From Heligmosomoides polygyrus polygyrus (lineage: Eukaryota; Nematoda; Chromadorea; Rhabditida; Heligmosomidae): a DNA stretch of 64,000 bases. This document shows, in pieces, positions 20,506-30,290 of the stretch. Position numbers and translations under genes: made by a program. The DNA lies in NCBI GenBank assembly GCA_947396885.1, contig OX377202.1, positions 8,556,001 through 8,620,000 of the forward strand, read 5' to 3'. The notes below the pieces were generated by a model. That model saw only the letters and a program-made list of their open reading frames with translations, was not told where the DNA came from and made no database searches. Position 1 is the first letter of the stretch. Every line of letters starts with the position of its first letter.

Positions 20506-21272
20506 TTCGTTCCTTACAGAACAGTGTTTAAGAAGTATACTAGGAACCGCAGCATTTCTCTGGAACAGCCGGTAAAGGTTGGTGTTATTGATTGCCTTCT
20601 TGGAATGCGCCGTGCACTCTGCTTCCTGCTTCCACAAGACAGTTATCGAACAAGCCAATACAATAGGCTACAGCAGAATAAGTCTCTAACCTTCTATGCC
20701 TCAACCCCCCCCCCCCACACACACACAACTGAAGTACAAATAGAGTTGACAAAAGCCGCTGAAGTGTCCTTCCTTTTTTGGAATCTTCAGAAGAAAAGGG
20801 CAGACCACTGCAATATAATTGACAGCAATATAGTGTTGTTTTCCACACTGTCATAGCACGTCAAGCCTACGACATCGGCTCAGCCTACAATCCGACGTCC
20901 AATTCGCTTCCAATCTTCCGATCCGTTGCCAGGCAATGATATTACAGGCAATTTGTTGGTTTTACAGCTTCCCGACGACATGTATTTCACGACAACTACC
21001 ACAGCAGACGTCCCTACACAGGGCCACTTACGCCTAGTGTATTTTTTGTTGATAATTCGAAGCAATAGAACAGCTATAATTAAAGCGGCCTTTGAAAAAA
21101 GTTTGAAATTGTTGGCTCGCCTTGCATCAAACCATAAAAGGAGCATACATCACTTATATGGCTACTTGATGTAAAGAACGAAAGATAAGCAATGTGGAAT
21201 ATGAACGGGAATAAGAAGGAAATAAAAAATAAAAAAAGAACTGGAATTTAAAAATTTTTTAAGAAGTGTACT

Positions 21273-21274
<2 letters not shown>
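20506..21274. other. No gene recognised; possible SINE A tail and C/CA tract
   Basis: 20585-20640 has GGAATGCGCCGTGCACTCTGC, a possible short minus-strand SINE A remnant. A 12-base C run then (CA)n lies at 20705-20726. Frames at 20524-20856 and 20926-21174 are not recognised. Confidence 0.35.
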
Positions 21275-21303
<29 letters not shown>

Positions 21304-21437
21304 TGATGCACGCAAATGTGCGCCTCGCAAAAAAGGATTGAAAAAAACTCAGAAACCAAGTGCAGTTGAAAGAATTCTGAAATATGATTACGGCAAACAA
21401 GTTTCCCAGGTCAACCCGTAGTTTTAGTATACATACA

Positions 21438-21466
<29 letters not shown>
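21275..21466. repeat. (TTTA)n and (CATA)n microsatellites
   Basis: A TTTA run at about 21275-21302 and a CATA run at about 21427-21466. The open frame over the latter encodes a repeated MYVC and is not a gene. Confidence 0.85.
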
Positions 21467-21468
<2 letters not shown>

Positions 21469-21679
21469 GTGTAATCCTACCAAATAAATAAGTGAAAGAA
21501 TGTGTACTTAGTATGAAGCAGATATGCTTGCAGAAAAAACGAGTCGTTATAAGAAAAATTAGAAATATGAAATGACAGTAGGAAAACGAAAAGTACGATT
21601 TGGTAAGAACCACCGTTTCATATTGTTATTTTAGAACCAGTTGTTGTTTACTGTGCAAAAAATACTGGAGCTTCACTGA

Positions 21680-21925
21680 ATGGATAAAGGTAAACCTGGG
21701 AAAAGCGTTTACCGTTTACGTTATAAAGCTACGAAGGCTATGGCTTTAGGTGATCGTTTTGTGTTGTCCTTGAATTCACGAATACATGAGCGAGGACTGC
21801 AAAGATCTGCAAAAATAAAGGTCAACCCAGCAAATGTTAAGGTACAAGTTGTAAAAATAGCTTCAATGGTTGCTTCTCACTGCGCTGCTATAAAGTCGTT
21901 GTGTAATCCGCGTAGGAGACATTGA
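21680..21925 (+). CDS. Unrecognised 81-codon open frame
   Basis: A basic peptide starting MDKGKPGKSVYRLRYKATK. No domain, signal peptide or membrane segment is seen and no splice signals flank it convincingly. It is reported only because the surroundings hold no recognised repeat. It may well be chance. Confidence 0.12.
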   Translation: MDKGKPGKSVYRLRYKATKAMALGDRFVLSLNSRIHERGLQRSAKIKVNPANVKVQVVKIASMVASHCAAIKSLCNPRRRH

Positions 21926-21949
21926 CATAGGACATTGATATTGACAGAC

Positions 21950-21993
21950 ACATAGGTCTACGTCTATACTATTATATAGATGTAGACCTATGT
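21950..21993. repeat. 19-bp hairpin
   Basis: ACATAGGTCTACGTCTATA at 21950-21968 pairs with TATAGATGTAGACCTATGT at 21975-21993 with a single G-T type mismatch and a 6-base loop. Confidence 0.7.
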
Positions 21994-22412
21994 TGGCCGA
22001 AGATGTAAAAAATGGCAACAAGAGCAACAATGCTCGGACAACGGAGGAATTGGACGATACAGAAAAATAATAATAGTGATTAAATTTGTAAAACCTGGGA
22101 GGACAGAAGAGGTTCAATATCTCAGAAAACTTTTGACGAGTAGTGTTTGTCGAACTAGAGTCGAATAGAGTCGAATGACTGGTGTAGATGTTTTTCCTTA
22201 GGGATTTTATCACGCTTTGAGACTGCCCTTTAAGAAAACCATTGACCCCTAACATGTTTACAGGATAACGGAGCATAAAATTTTTTAGTAGAATCGTTAG
22301 TCCAGGAATTGGCACCCGAGAAGAAACTACTTAAGCGAGTAAACTTTTTCAGTAAAAATTTTGAATGCCATAAACAAGTCATGTTCATTGTATACAAGAA
22401 GCATGGTAACTA

Positions 22413-23548
22413 TTAGGTTGTCCGGAAAGTTCTCAGCCTTTTGAGTGCTTCACTTTGAACTACCATAACTTTCTAAAATCTTTTCGGATTTAGTAAGCAC
22501 ATGTATCATGTAATCATGTAAGCACCGTTCGAGTCAGCACACCTTTGCCAATGAGGCATCAGTCGACTTTTTCATCAGCGCGAAAAATTAGGTGGTCCAG
22601 ATTCGACAAAATCCAGGAAAGCTGTTCTAACTTGGTCCTGATTGGTGAAGGTTTTACGAGCGAGAAAGTTCTGAATGTAGTTGGAGAGGTGGTAGTCGGT
22701 TGGTGAGAGGTCTGGAGAATATGGCGGCTGAGGCAGAACTTCAGCCCTTAATTCGTTCAATTTCCGAATAGTGATTTGTCAAACGTGTGCACGGGCGTTA
22801 TCGTGCAAAAGAATCGGGCCCCTTCCGTCGACCTATGCTGGCTGAAGTTGGCGCAATTTTTGGTGCATTTCGTCGATCTCCTTACAGTAGGACTCTGCTG
22901 TGATCGTTTGGCCTGGTGCCAAAAGCCCGTCGCCGACAGCCGCCGACCACCACGCAGTCACCATGATTTTTTGGTGGAGGTTAGCCTTTGAAAAATGCCT
23001 AGGGGGTTCGTCGACATCGAACCACTCCCCGAACGTCTCATTTTATCAAACGCAGTCCACTTTTCATCACAAGTGATGACTCGATCCAGAAACTGGTCAG
23101 TTTTGTTGCGTAAAAGTAGAGAAGAACAAATCTCGAAACGTGGCAATTTATGCCGCTGCTCACTCAACTCATGGCGCACCGAATTTTCGCGCTTTCCAAG
23201 ACGTTTCAAAGCATCTGCAACAGCAGCTTTACTGACGTCTAGCTCTTCCGCGATCCCGCGAGCTGTTTGGGATGGTTCAGCTTGCGGATAGTCCTCGGCT
23301 GAGGATAGTCCCAGTTTGAAGTTGTAATAAAATATAAAAAATCGTTCGGAATTGCTCCTTCGACGTACTTCAGTAAGCCGTTCAAGAACAGAAGTATAAA
23401 ACAACGCCGAGACAAAAATTACTTAGTCCGATAGAGCGAAAAATTCTGTACAGAAAGCAACACTAATGCGCTATGCAAGTTGAATTTTTGCTTAAGAATA
23501 GTCGAATGAAAGATAGTACACAGAACGAGAACTTTCCGGACAACCTAA
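22413..23548 (-). mobile_element. Mariner-family transposon, 1136 bp, inactivated
   Basis: The TIR TTAGGTTGTCCGGAAAGTTC is present at both ends in inverted orientation, flanked by TA at 22411-22412 and 23549-23550. The minus-strand transposase has TARGIAEELDVSKAAVADAL (second helix-turn-helix), VITCDEKWTAFD with the first catalytic Asp, HDNARAHV with the second, and YSPDLSPTDYHL with the third; the spacing between the last two is 34 residues (DD34D). A TGA stop at 22781-22779 follows HDNARAHV, further frame changes occur between 22.8 and 23.0 kb, and the N-terminal first helix-turn-helix is not readable. At 1136 bp it is shorter than the roughly 1.28 kb of mariner B in this window. Confidence 0.85.
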
Positions 23549-23924
23549 TATTGTACAATGCCTCGAACGTGCAAATAGAGAGAAGAGTTAGAAGATGCTC
23601 GAGATGTTTGAAACTAACGGGACACAGAGCATCATTATGTTCCAGTTCAGCTTTACTATCGTCAAGGTAATGTTATAGCCTCCTGTGTAACAAGTCATCT
23701 CGTGTCTGTCACTCTTCAAAGAATTCGGAAACTCAAAGACAGGAGGTCCGACCACAAAAAGGGTTCAGAGATGTGTACAGCTTCGTGCCGACATCATCAC
23801 AGCCGTCCATTTTTCGGTGGGGAACTAGTTCAGTAGACGTTCGAATGGGCAGGAAGTTAAGAAGCAGAAGAATGCAGAAGCATATAGTGTCACAATTCAG
23901 AATAAAATGTCATCATGATGTGCA

Positions 23925-24144
23925 AAAAAGGGCAGCCACGGGAATTGAATCAACGGGTCTCTTATACCTGACGAGCTGAAGAATTACCCCTGCTCCATCG
24001 GCACCGCTGGCGAACCATTCTCACCGAGTCTCCATCCCTCACCGCTCTCGAGGCAGCTGCAGCCTGTCCCCCCCGCCCAACTTCAATAGTTCACATCTCG
24101 CTCAGGAGTTTCATTTGGCAATTTTGACCCCCACATTCGTAATC
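23925..24144 (-). mobile_element. SINE B copy, 3' part, split by RTE insertion
   Basis: On the minus strand the tRNA-like segment (CAGGGGTAATTC, then GGTATAAGAGACCCG and GATTCAATTCCCG) is more diverged than in the 13.4 and 13.9 kb copies. The body matches the CTCGCTCAGGAGTTTCATTT word. Its 5' part resumes at 25048 after the LINE insertion. Confidence 0.6.
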
Positions 24145-25047
24145 TAAGTTCCTTTCGAATCTTCGTTTTGCCGACGACATCGTCATCTTCTCAACGACTA
24201 CTGCTGAGGCGGAAACGACGCTGAAAGAGCTCAACGAAACAGGGATGAAAATCGGACTGCGAATAAACCGGAAGAAGACACAGTTCATGAAGAACGCCCG
24301 GTCCGAAGGAGACCAGATCAACATTGATGGCTCTCCTTTGACGGAAACAACATCATACGTGTACCTGGGCCGTTCGATCAACATAGACAACGATATGAAG
24401 GAAGAACTATTAAGAAGGAGGAAGGCTGCGTGGTCGGCCTATGGGTCTCTTAAGCAGGCCACCGACCAACTCTCGGATCCCGATCTACGCGCCCACCTTT
24501 TCGATTCGACAGTTCTCCCAGCGCTCTGCTACGCCGCCGAAACGTGGGCTAACACTGCGTCCACAAAGTCCTTGCGTACTACTCACGACATCGTCATCTT
24601 CTCACTCACAGAGCGCTGGAAGGATGTCTTCTCAATTTAGCCGGTTATCACAACATCGAGCTGACTTTCACAGTTTCGACACGATGTCACGACTAAGAGA
24701 CCCGGCGGAATACGCATCGAAGATGAAGCATCGATGGACCGGTCATATTATGCGAAGTACGGGCGACCGCTGGACAAGAAGAACAGCGGAGTGGATTTCA
24801 AGAAGGTGTAAGCGTCCTCGAAGAAGACCTCCAACGAGATGGTCAGATGTGTTCGTCGAAAATATCGAAAGGCAGCGTTTGTTGCCAAATTCTAATTGAG
24901 AATCGAGTAACGGTCGTAGTCGCCGTTCCAATCGAGCTATACGAACACCGTGGATGACGATTGCGAGAGAAAGAAACGAACGGCGATTGCGTCGGGGCTC
25001 GCACGACCAGTGAGAACGAGCCGTCTAAGTATCTAAGTAAGTAAGTA
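24145..25047 (+). pseudogene. RTE-like LINE, 5'-truncated, with 12-bp target duplication
   Basis: Flanked by ACATTCGTAATC at 24133-24144 and 25048-25059. The reading frame starts inside the RT at LRFADDIVIFS (catalytic F.DD), then INRKKTQFM, TSYVYLGRSINID, AHLFDSTVLPALCYAAETWA. A 23-base insertion around 24585-24604 shifts the frame. The C-terminal WTGHIMR, RWTRRTAEW and RRPPTRWSDVFVE motifs follow in other frames to 24899. The 3' end is a (TAAG)n-like tail. It belongs to a different lineage from the RTE at 49274. Confidence 0.8.
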
Positions 25048-25150
25048 CATTCGTAATCAGCATTCGGAGCGCTTTCCAATGACCCTGGTCTCCAATTGAA
25101 GCTCCAAAAGTTTCAAGGTCGAAACCCTTCCCTAGTAAGTATTAAGGGCT
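25048..25150 (-). mobile_element. SINE B-associated repeat, 5' part
   Basis: GCATTCGGAGCGCTTTCCAA, GACCCTGGTCTCC and GGTCGAAACCCTTCCCTAG match 14.08-14.15 kb in the same orientation. It is the continuation of the copy interrupted at 24144. Confidence 0.6.
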
Positions 25151-25779
25151 GGAGCTGTAGAGTTATTTACAAACTTCAGTACAGTATACTGCTGCCGGGA
25201 CATCTTCTGGACATCCCTCAACACATGAGCAGTGCAAAAATGCTTCATAAAATAATAAACTACAATGATAGCTGCGGTAGAGGATGAAACGCAGTCGGAC
25301 TTGTTACAGTATCACGTAGCAATTGCTTATTAGCATGGGTGGGCAGGTGGGACTTGAGCAGACGGATTGGAAACAGCCGGAAACACTTCGTTTCCGATTC
25401 ACACGAAGGATTTTACGTCAGTAAATGGTCTCTTTTATGCCACCGAATCCATTAGGACAGCTGGTGTCTGCCTTAAAATGGATGCATAAGGAGTCTGGAG
25501 AACAGGAAAGGATAGCTAAGGCGTTGATTTCCGGGGGGGGGGGGGGGAACACAGCACCAGAACTGGATGAGGTGGGGTGAATCTGTTCGCGGAGTGAAAA
25601 ACAGCGCTTTGGAATTAAGTTGTAGCTGTGACTGAAGTGTTGACGTAGACACAGCTGTCTCTTTGCACTGCACGTAGCAGCTGATTCAACTATTCATACG
25701 TGCCTCAATTTGGCTGCTACCAGATGGAAATCTGGCGCTCTCATATTAGAATTAAACGTTATTATGTCTGCCAGGAACA
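25151..25779. other. No gene recognised; 15-base G tract
   Basis: A pure G run lies at 25533-25547. No convincing frame or repeat match was seen. Confidence 0.4.
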
Positions 25780-26590
25780 TTATGCTGGCTTCCTTGGGCA
25801 GCCAAGGTTATTATCCACACATCCTTCGGCTGACGTCTCGGCGTAACCGCCTTCTTTAGAGCGTGGAAACAAGGGGTTTTGAAAGGTTGCCTGTCCAAGA
25901 ACTATGTATTTGAAATCACAACAACAGAAGAAACCGGAATGAGAATGAGACAACCCAGCTAACATTATGGAGGCAGACGAGAGCCTGATGATGGACCCAA
26001 GGATGGAGCGGAAAATCAATAACGAAGTTAGAGTTACGAAAATTTGACTATTTTCAACAATTGTGATGCCTAAAACAGGCAAATATTACAGAATTATAAT
26101 GATCGCTAACTTTTGGGTAGGCAAAAGTGACCGACGATCGTCTTGTTTAAGAAGACACTCGTCTACCCGAAAGAACGTCTTCTGAATCCGGTCGTTCTAT
26201 GCTCGACGTCTGTGGCACATCGGCTGGATCACGATGATCCTCGCAGATTGGGTGAATGAGACCCTCCTTCACGGGCCACCTCTTCAAGAATCCTCTGGCT
26301 CTCACCCTCAAGGGTCAAGTGAGATAGCGATGTCATCCTTGGGCGCCAGGGTTGTAACTGCCGCTCCAACCAGAGTGCCACCACGATTTCGTTGCCTTCG
26401 TTGATCCAACGGTGTAGAAGTTTTGTATCTGCTAAATCCATGTACGTGCTTCCTGGCTTTCAAGCAAAGCGGCTTGTCTGTCTCATCAATGCTTTCCCCC
26501 TTGCACTCTGAGCAAGCTATTGTTACAGTTTTACCATTTCTAAGGTCGTGTATTCCTCGCTAAACGGGTAGGGCATGCTGGACGAAAGTT
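25780..26590 (-). pseudogene. Penelope-like element remnant (GIY-YIG and 3' end), minus copy
   Basis: Minus-strand fragments CSECKGESIDETDKPL, TLVGAAVTTLAPKDDIAI and EVAREGGSHSPNL align in order with the better GIY-YIG domain at 26719-27090 (CTERNEDYIGETGRPF, MLGVVVTTLAREADIAA). Several stops and shifts break it. Its 3' end at 25829-25860 carries a degenerate hammerhead-like core (CTAAAGA, GGCG-GTTA-CGCC, GAGAC). It is head-to-head with the plus copy. Confidence 0.6.
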
Positions 26591-26591
26591 C

Positions 26592-26680
26592 GCCTTGATT
26601 TCACAAGTCTTAAGGTAGCTTGAAAGTGTGTTCGATTTGCTTTGAAAAGTGCTCAAGTTAATCTGAAAAGTATGTCAGTA
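26592..26680 (+). repeat. Family D arm fragment
   Basis: TTGATTTCACAAGTCTTAAGG then GTGTTCGATTTGCTTTGAAAAG matches the outer arm of the foldback family D at 29140-29200. It lies exactly between the two inverted Penelope copies. Confidence 0.45.
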
Positions 26681-26699
26681 TACCGGCTGTACGATCGCG

Positions 26700-27345
26700 C
26701 TTGTGATACCCGTCCTGCATGGTCTGCCCGTTCGGAAAGGAATGGGATTGCACGGCCTCAGGTGTGGAATACCTCATCACTTGCACGGAGCGCAATGAGG
26801 ATTACATCGGTGAAACGGGCAGGCCGTTCTGGGTGAGGGTCAAGGAACACATGAACGGGCTTCGGAGATGCCAGATTTCCACGCCGTTGGCGGTGCACAG
26901 GCAGCGTAGCCATGGTGGCGCAATGCTTGGGGTCGTGGTTACAACCCTTGCTCGAGAGGCCGATATCGCAGCACGCAAGACTCTCGAAGCGCTGTGGATT
27001 GCCTTCAAGAATCCCGCGATCAATAGGAGGGAAGAGCGCGCAGCGCTAACCCAGGAGCTGGCTCCAACTGCTGACCTCGAGGGTCGCTGAGGGGTTGACC
27101 TTAGGTGGTGGTCTCATTCACCCAAACTGCCTCCATCCGAGGGTGACGCACCAACCTCTTGGCTTCTTCCATAAGGTTAGTTGGGCTGTCTCACTCCCAT
27201 TTCGTCTCCTTTTCCTATTAATTCCGGAAACTCCTGTGACTTGAAATAGTTCTTGGACGAGTAACCTTTCAAACCTCGCTTGACTTTTCTAGGTCTGAAG
27301 AAGGCGGTTACGCCGAAACGTCAGCCGAATAAAGTGTGGTTAACA
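26700..27345 (+). pseudogene. Penelope-like element: GIY-YIG endonuclease domain and 3' end
   Basis: The 123-codon frame at 26719-27090 starts MVCPFGKEWDCTASGVEYLI and continues CTERNEDYIGETGRPFWVRV, KEHMNGL and AARKTLEALWIAFKNPAINR. This is the GIY-YIG nuclease module that sits at the C terminus of many Penelope-like reverse transcriptases (VEY.I for GIY, YIG intact, downstream Arg, His and Glu). No reverse transcriptase is upstream, so the copy is 5'-truncated. The 3' UTR ends with a strong hammerhead-like core at 27295-27322. The gene-like codon structure of this domain is the best preserved of the four Penelope remnants. Confidence 0.75.
27295..27322 (+). ncRNA. Hammerhead-ribozyme-like core in Penelope 3' end
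   Basis: Order: CTGAAGA (27295-27301), stem II GGCG/CGCC closed by GTTA (27303-27314), GAAAC (27315-27319), GTC (27320-27322). This is the layout of the conserved hammerhead core (CUGANGA, stem II, GAAA, then a cleavage triplet after a minimal stem III). Similar cores are known in Penelope-like elements. Stem I pairing (AGGT with AGCC) is weak in this copy. Confidence 0.55.
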
Positions 27346-27373
27346 GTGGCTCCACAGCTCGAGCAGTCCTATT

Positions 27374-28163
27374 GGTATCACTTCACAATCTTTGTAAAGT
27401 CCTTAAAAATCAAAAAGTACTATCTTTATTCGGATTGCCTTGCTCTTGCGCGTATGCAGCTTCTCAGACGAGTCACCAAGTCGTCGCAGTTGCCACGCAG
27501 ATAGTGCTCATCGAAATCATTCCACGCTTTCGTAAATGCAGTTGTTTAATCTTTTAGCTGAGATCTTGTGCTTAAAAACTGATCGGAGCGAAAAGTCAAG
27601 TGGATCCAGATCTGATGAACTTGATGGACAATCTTCGTGGGCGATGAAATGTGGAAGCTCGTGTTAACACCACTGCTGGGCGACACTCGACTAGTGAGCA
27701 GGAGCCAAGCATTGCTGAAAGCACAGTGGCTTGTCTCCGAAGTGGGAAATGAAGCATGGCCTCGAAACTTTTTCCAGGACCAATTTCAAGTACATTTCCT
27801 TATTGATCTTTCCTCCAGCATCGACGAATCTTCCAGCATCAACGAACACCAGTGGCGTCTTCCCATCTGAGGTTATTGCAGCCCAAACCATGACAGAGCT
27901 CGAATGTGCAGTTTTCCCGAAGACATTTCCTCAAGAAGTGGCCTGTTTCTTATCTGCTGCCAAGATCCTATCGTTTTGTGGATTCACAATAGACTCTACT
28001 GTGAAAATATTCTCGTCACTGAAAACGATGCTCCGGTGCATGCCACCTGCGACGCCTTCGTGACCCGTCTGGGAAGCTTCATACACGCAAGAGAAGGGCA
28101 CTTTGAATGAGGATTGTACTTTTTGATTGCTAAGGAACTTTACAAAGATTGCGAAGTGTTTGT
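27374..28163 (-). pseudogene. Tc1-like transposase with inverted 3' end in place of its 5' end
   Basis: The minus strand from about 28037 reads SIVFSDENIFTVESIVNPQND (first catalytic region), MVWAAITSDGKTPLVFVDAG, then a PLCFQQCLAPAH box where the second Asp of the usual QQD is replaced by Cys, and KAWNDFDEHYLRGNCDDLVT followed by RLRSCIRARA near the C terminus. The plus strand at 28038-28110 carries HATCDAFVTRLGSFIHARE, a second copy of that same C-terminal segment, followed by the same CTTTACAAAGATTGCGAAGTG end seen reversed at 27378-27400. The N-terminal DNA-binding region and 5' end are gone. Stops occur in the body. Confidence 0.7.
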
Positions 28164-28229
28164 CTCCATTTTGAATTGTTTGTTTTACAATAGCACTTCG
28201 ACTATTTGAGGCCCATAAATAATGCGCAC

Positions 28230-29200
28230 TCTGTAGGCTAGTCTAAGACTTTTGAAATCAAAGCGAACTCTTCCATGTCGAAATGACCAGGCTAGGGCAG
28301 GCTAAACTACAGACTCACTAAATAGTAAGAAGAATTTTTTGTTAAAGAGAAATTTGTAGAACTTTCAATGAAATTTTTAAGTTCATCTGTTCCCACAAGT
28401 TTAATAATTTTATAAAAATTTTATCTTTTAAGAAAAAATAATAGTCTAAATTGTGCTTTAAAGCGCAACAATGCAGCAATCAGGTAGTATATTAAAAGAC
28501 TGGATCGCGCCATGCAATCGACAAACAAGTCGCAAAGTTTATTCGATTGATAGTGTGAATACCGCTTACATGCAGCAAGAATGTTACGATACTATGTTTT
28601 TTACAGTTGTTTATGCCGCACCGCTTGTAGGGGCGAAACTGCTTGCAAACAGAAATTTTGGTATCAATCGAATAAAAATCGCGATACTACAGGCAGAGGC
28701 CTGGCGTAATTTCTATATTTTGGTCAAATGGCAGCTTTCCTACTCTTCAAAGCAAGCTTTAAATCATTGTTTTTTCTCGAAAAATAAAATTTTTATAAAA
28801 TTCTACGCCATGTGTTCTCTTATTGGGAAGTAAATTAAAACTTCCAAGAAAGGATATTACGTGCGGTCAAACAGCGCCGGTGGTGTAAGGCGAACATCGC
28901 TGCACGGAAAGCAGAAGATGCGGGTTCGAGGCCCGCCTGGCGCAAGAGTTTTGATAGCAACAAAACATCCTGTAACAACATATAGCCTCTCTACCAGCCG
29001 CTCCAGGCTTAAGCAAATGTGCTAGAAGTTCCAAGAAAGTTATAATAAAATTTTCATTGAACAAAAAACTATTCTAACCTTTTTGGAGAGTCTCTAGTTT
29101 AATTTAGAAGAAGCCATTTCAATTTAGTTCGCTTTGATTTCACATGCCTTAGGCTAGCTTAGAAAACTGTCCGATTCGACGTGAAAATGGTATATTTTCA
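28230..29200. mobile_element. Family D long-armed foldback element
   Basis: Inverted arms: TAGGCTAGTCTAAGACTTTTG and AAATCAAAGCGAAC on the left pair with GTTCGCTTTGATTTCACATG and CCTTAGGCTAGCTTAG on the right. The ATTTTTTGTT/AACAAAAAACTATTC and AAAAATTTTAT blocks also pair, and the interior continues inverted (GGATCGCGCCATGCAATCG against CGATTGATACC-type words). No protein is seen. Other copies are at 44755-44960 (one arm), 26592-26680 (arm) and 48745-53605 (interrupted by insertions). The outer arm ends with words of a 20-21 bp repeat (GTCCGATTCGACGTGAAAAT). Confidence 0.65.
28853..29028 (+). mobile_element. SINE C (tRNA-like), 176 bp, in family D
   Basis: Flanked by TTCCAAGAAAG at 28842-28852 and 29029-29039; the empty site is visible in the other family D arm at about 44790. 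The head folds as a tRNA-like cloverleaf: acceptor GCGCCGG with CTGGCGC, D arm GTGT/ACAT, anticodon stem CTGC/GCAG, and T arm GCGGG/CCCGC around TTCGAGG. Then comes a fixed GAGTTTTGATAGCAAC stretch. Because the unit is dispersed and carries a constant 3' body, it is a SINE and not a tRNA gene. Confidence 0.8.
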
Positions 29201-29449
29201 TTAGCTCTGACAACTTGCACCTGGTTTTCCCAGCCACCGGCCGTAATGTGTCTAAAAGCGTCCGTGATTTAGTTGTCTGACGAAGGTAAGATTACGGTAA
29301 GTAAGTTGGGTATCATGTATACAAGAGAACCCTCGTGGCTTCAACGAACGCCCGTGAACTACTTATTCCGAAGAGATTTAGTATAAGCCGTGTGCGTTCC
29401 GGCAGGGTTCGCTGTAACCATAGCAACGCGGTTCGTGTCCGACGGGCCT

Positions 29450-29700
29450 TCGTCGGCGATGACCCCGAATCGGCCATGTATCCGCTCTAGCTCTTCTCTG
29501 ATAGCCCTTTGATTTACTGGTCCATTCCATCTTGGGCCATGTCGCTAAGTCGGGAGGAGTTCAAGCACATCTGCCAGACGATTGGTGGTCGACGGACGAC
29601 TGTTGACAAGGCGACACTTTATTCGGCCGTCTGCTGTGCGGGGAAGTCGATCATCAGATCCCACCTAGACAACCTCTGGCCGACTGAAACGGGTGAGAAC
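29450..29700 (+). CDS. Unrecognised possible exon
   Basis: From an ATG at 29539 a frame reads MSLSREEFKHICQTIGGRR then TTVDKATLYSAVCCAG and runs to ACGG followed by GTGAGAAC, a plausible splice donor at about 29691. Codon use looks coding-like and no repeat of the window overlaps. Neither domain nor homologue is recognised; it could be part of an unrecognised transposon. Confidence 0.2.
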
Positions 29701-29927
29701 TTCACCGCTACTTCAATGCTTGAGAGAGACACTCAAGCGTGACGTGTTCTGCGGAGGCTTTTACCTTTTTCCTGCCTTCTATTTTCTTTCTTTTTTTCTT
29801 AGCTCACTAGAATTCTTCACTTTAGGAATGGAGCGTCAGTATCAGGCACTTTTCCGAAAACTTCAGGGTTTTTAAGTTTTAGGCTTTAGAAAAATCGCAA
29901 ATAAATCGATACGGCCACGCTATGAGG

Positions 29928-30139
29928 AGTTATAACAAGTATTCAAGCGAAACACAATCAATTGAGGGTGAAGCGCAAGAATTCAGGAGAGTGCGTGGCG
30001 CAATCTCTGCCACTTATATGTTGGAAACCTTCTATTTTTTGCGCTGTCACATCATCTCTTAACTTTTTCACAACTTCTACTGGCAACAAAGTTACCATCT
30101 TTCAAACAGTGCTTGCATTTTCTTTGAGACACTCTGTAT
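29928..30139. mobile_element. Solo right arm of inverted-repeat element family X
   Basis: ATTCAAGCGAAACACAATCA through CAACAAAGTTACCATCTTTC and CAAACAGTGCTTGCATTTTC matches the right arm of the element at 30348-31845. No left arm is found. Confidence 0.6.
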
Positions 30140-30189
30140 ATTTGTTGTAAACTGCAGAGTAAACAACATGGCATAGGCCAAATCGAGGT

Positions 30190-30290
30190 CAATTCTTTTG
30201 CGGGATGCGCCACGCATTCTACTTCTACGGAATATTGTGGGAAGAATTTTAATGCGCTTTGGGCGTATATAGTGACTTGCAGTAGCCAAC
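30190..30290 (-). mobile_element. SINE A 3' fragment
   Basis: GGGATGCGCCACGCATTCTA and the following CTTGCAGTAGCCAACG word match the SINE A 3' half. Two short diverged echoes (about 29985-30010 and 30470-30490) belong to family X, not to SINE A. Confidence 0.6.

Noticed and set aside
24441..24899. Independent 152-codon gene
   Set aside because: Its second half is the RTE C-terminal region in a shifted frame; the first half is out-of-frame reverse transcriptase.
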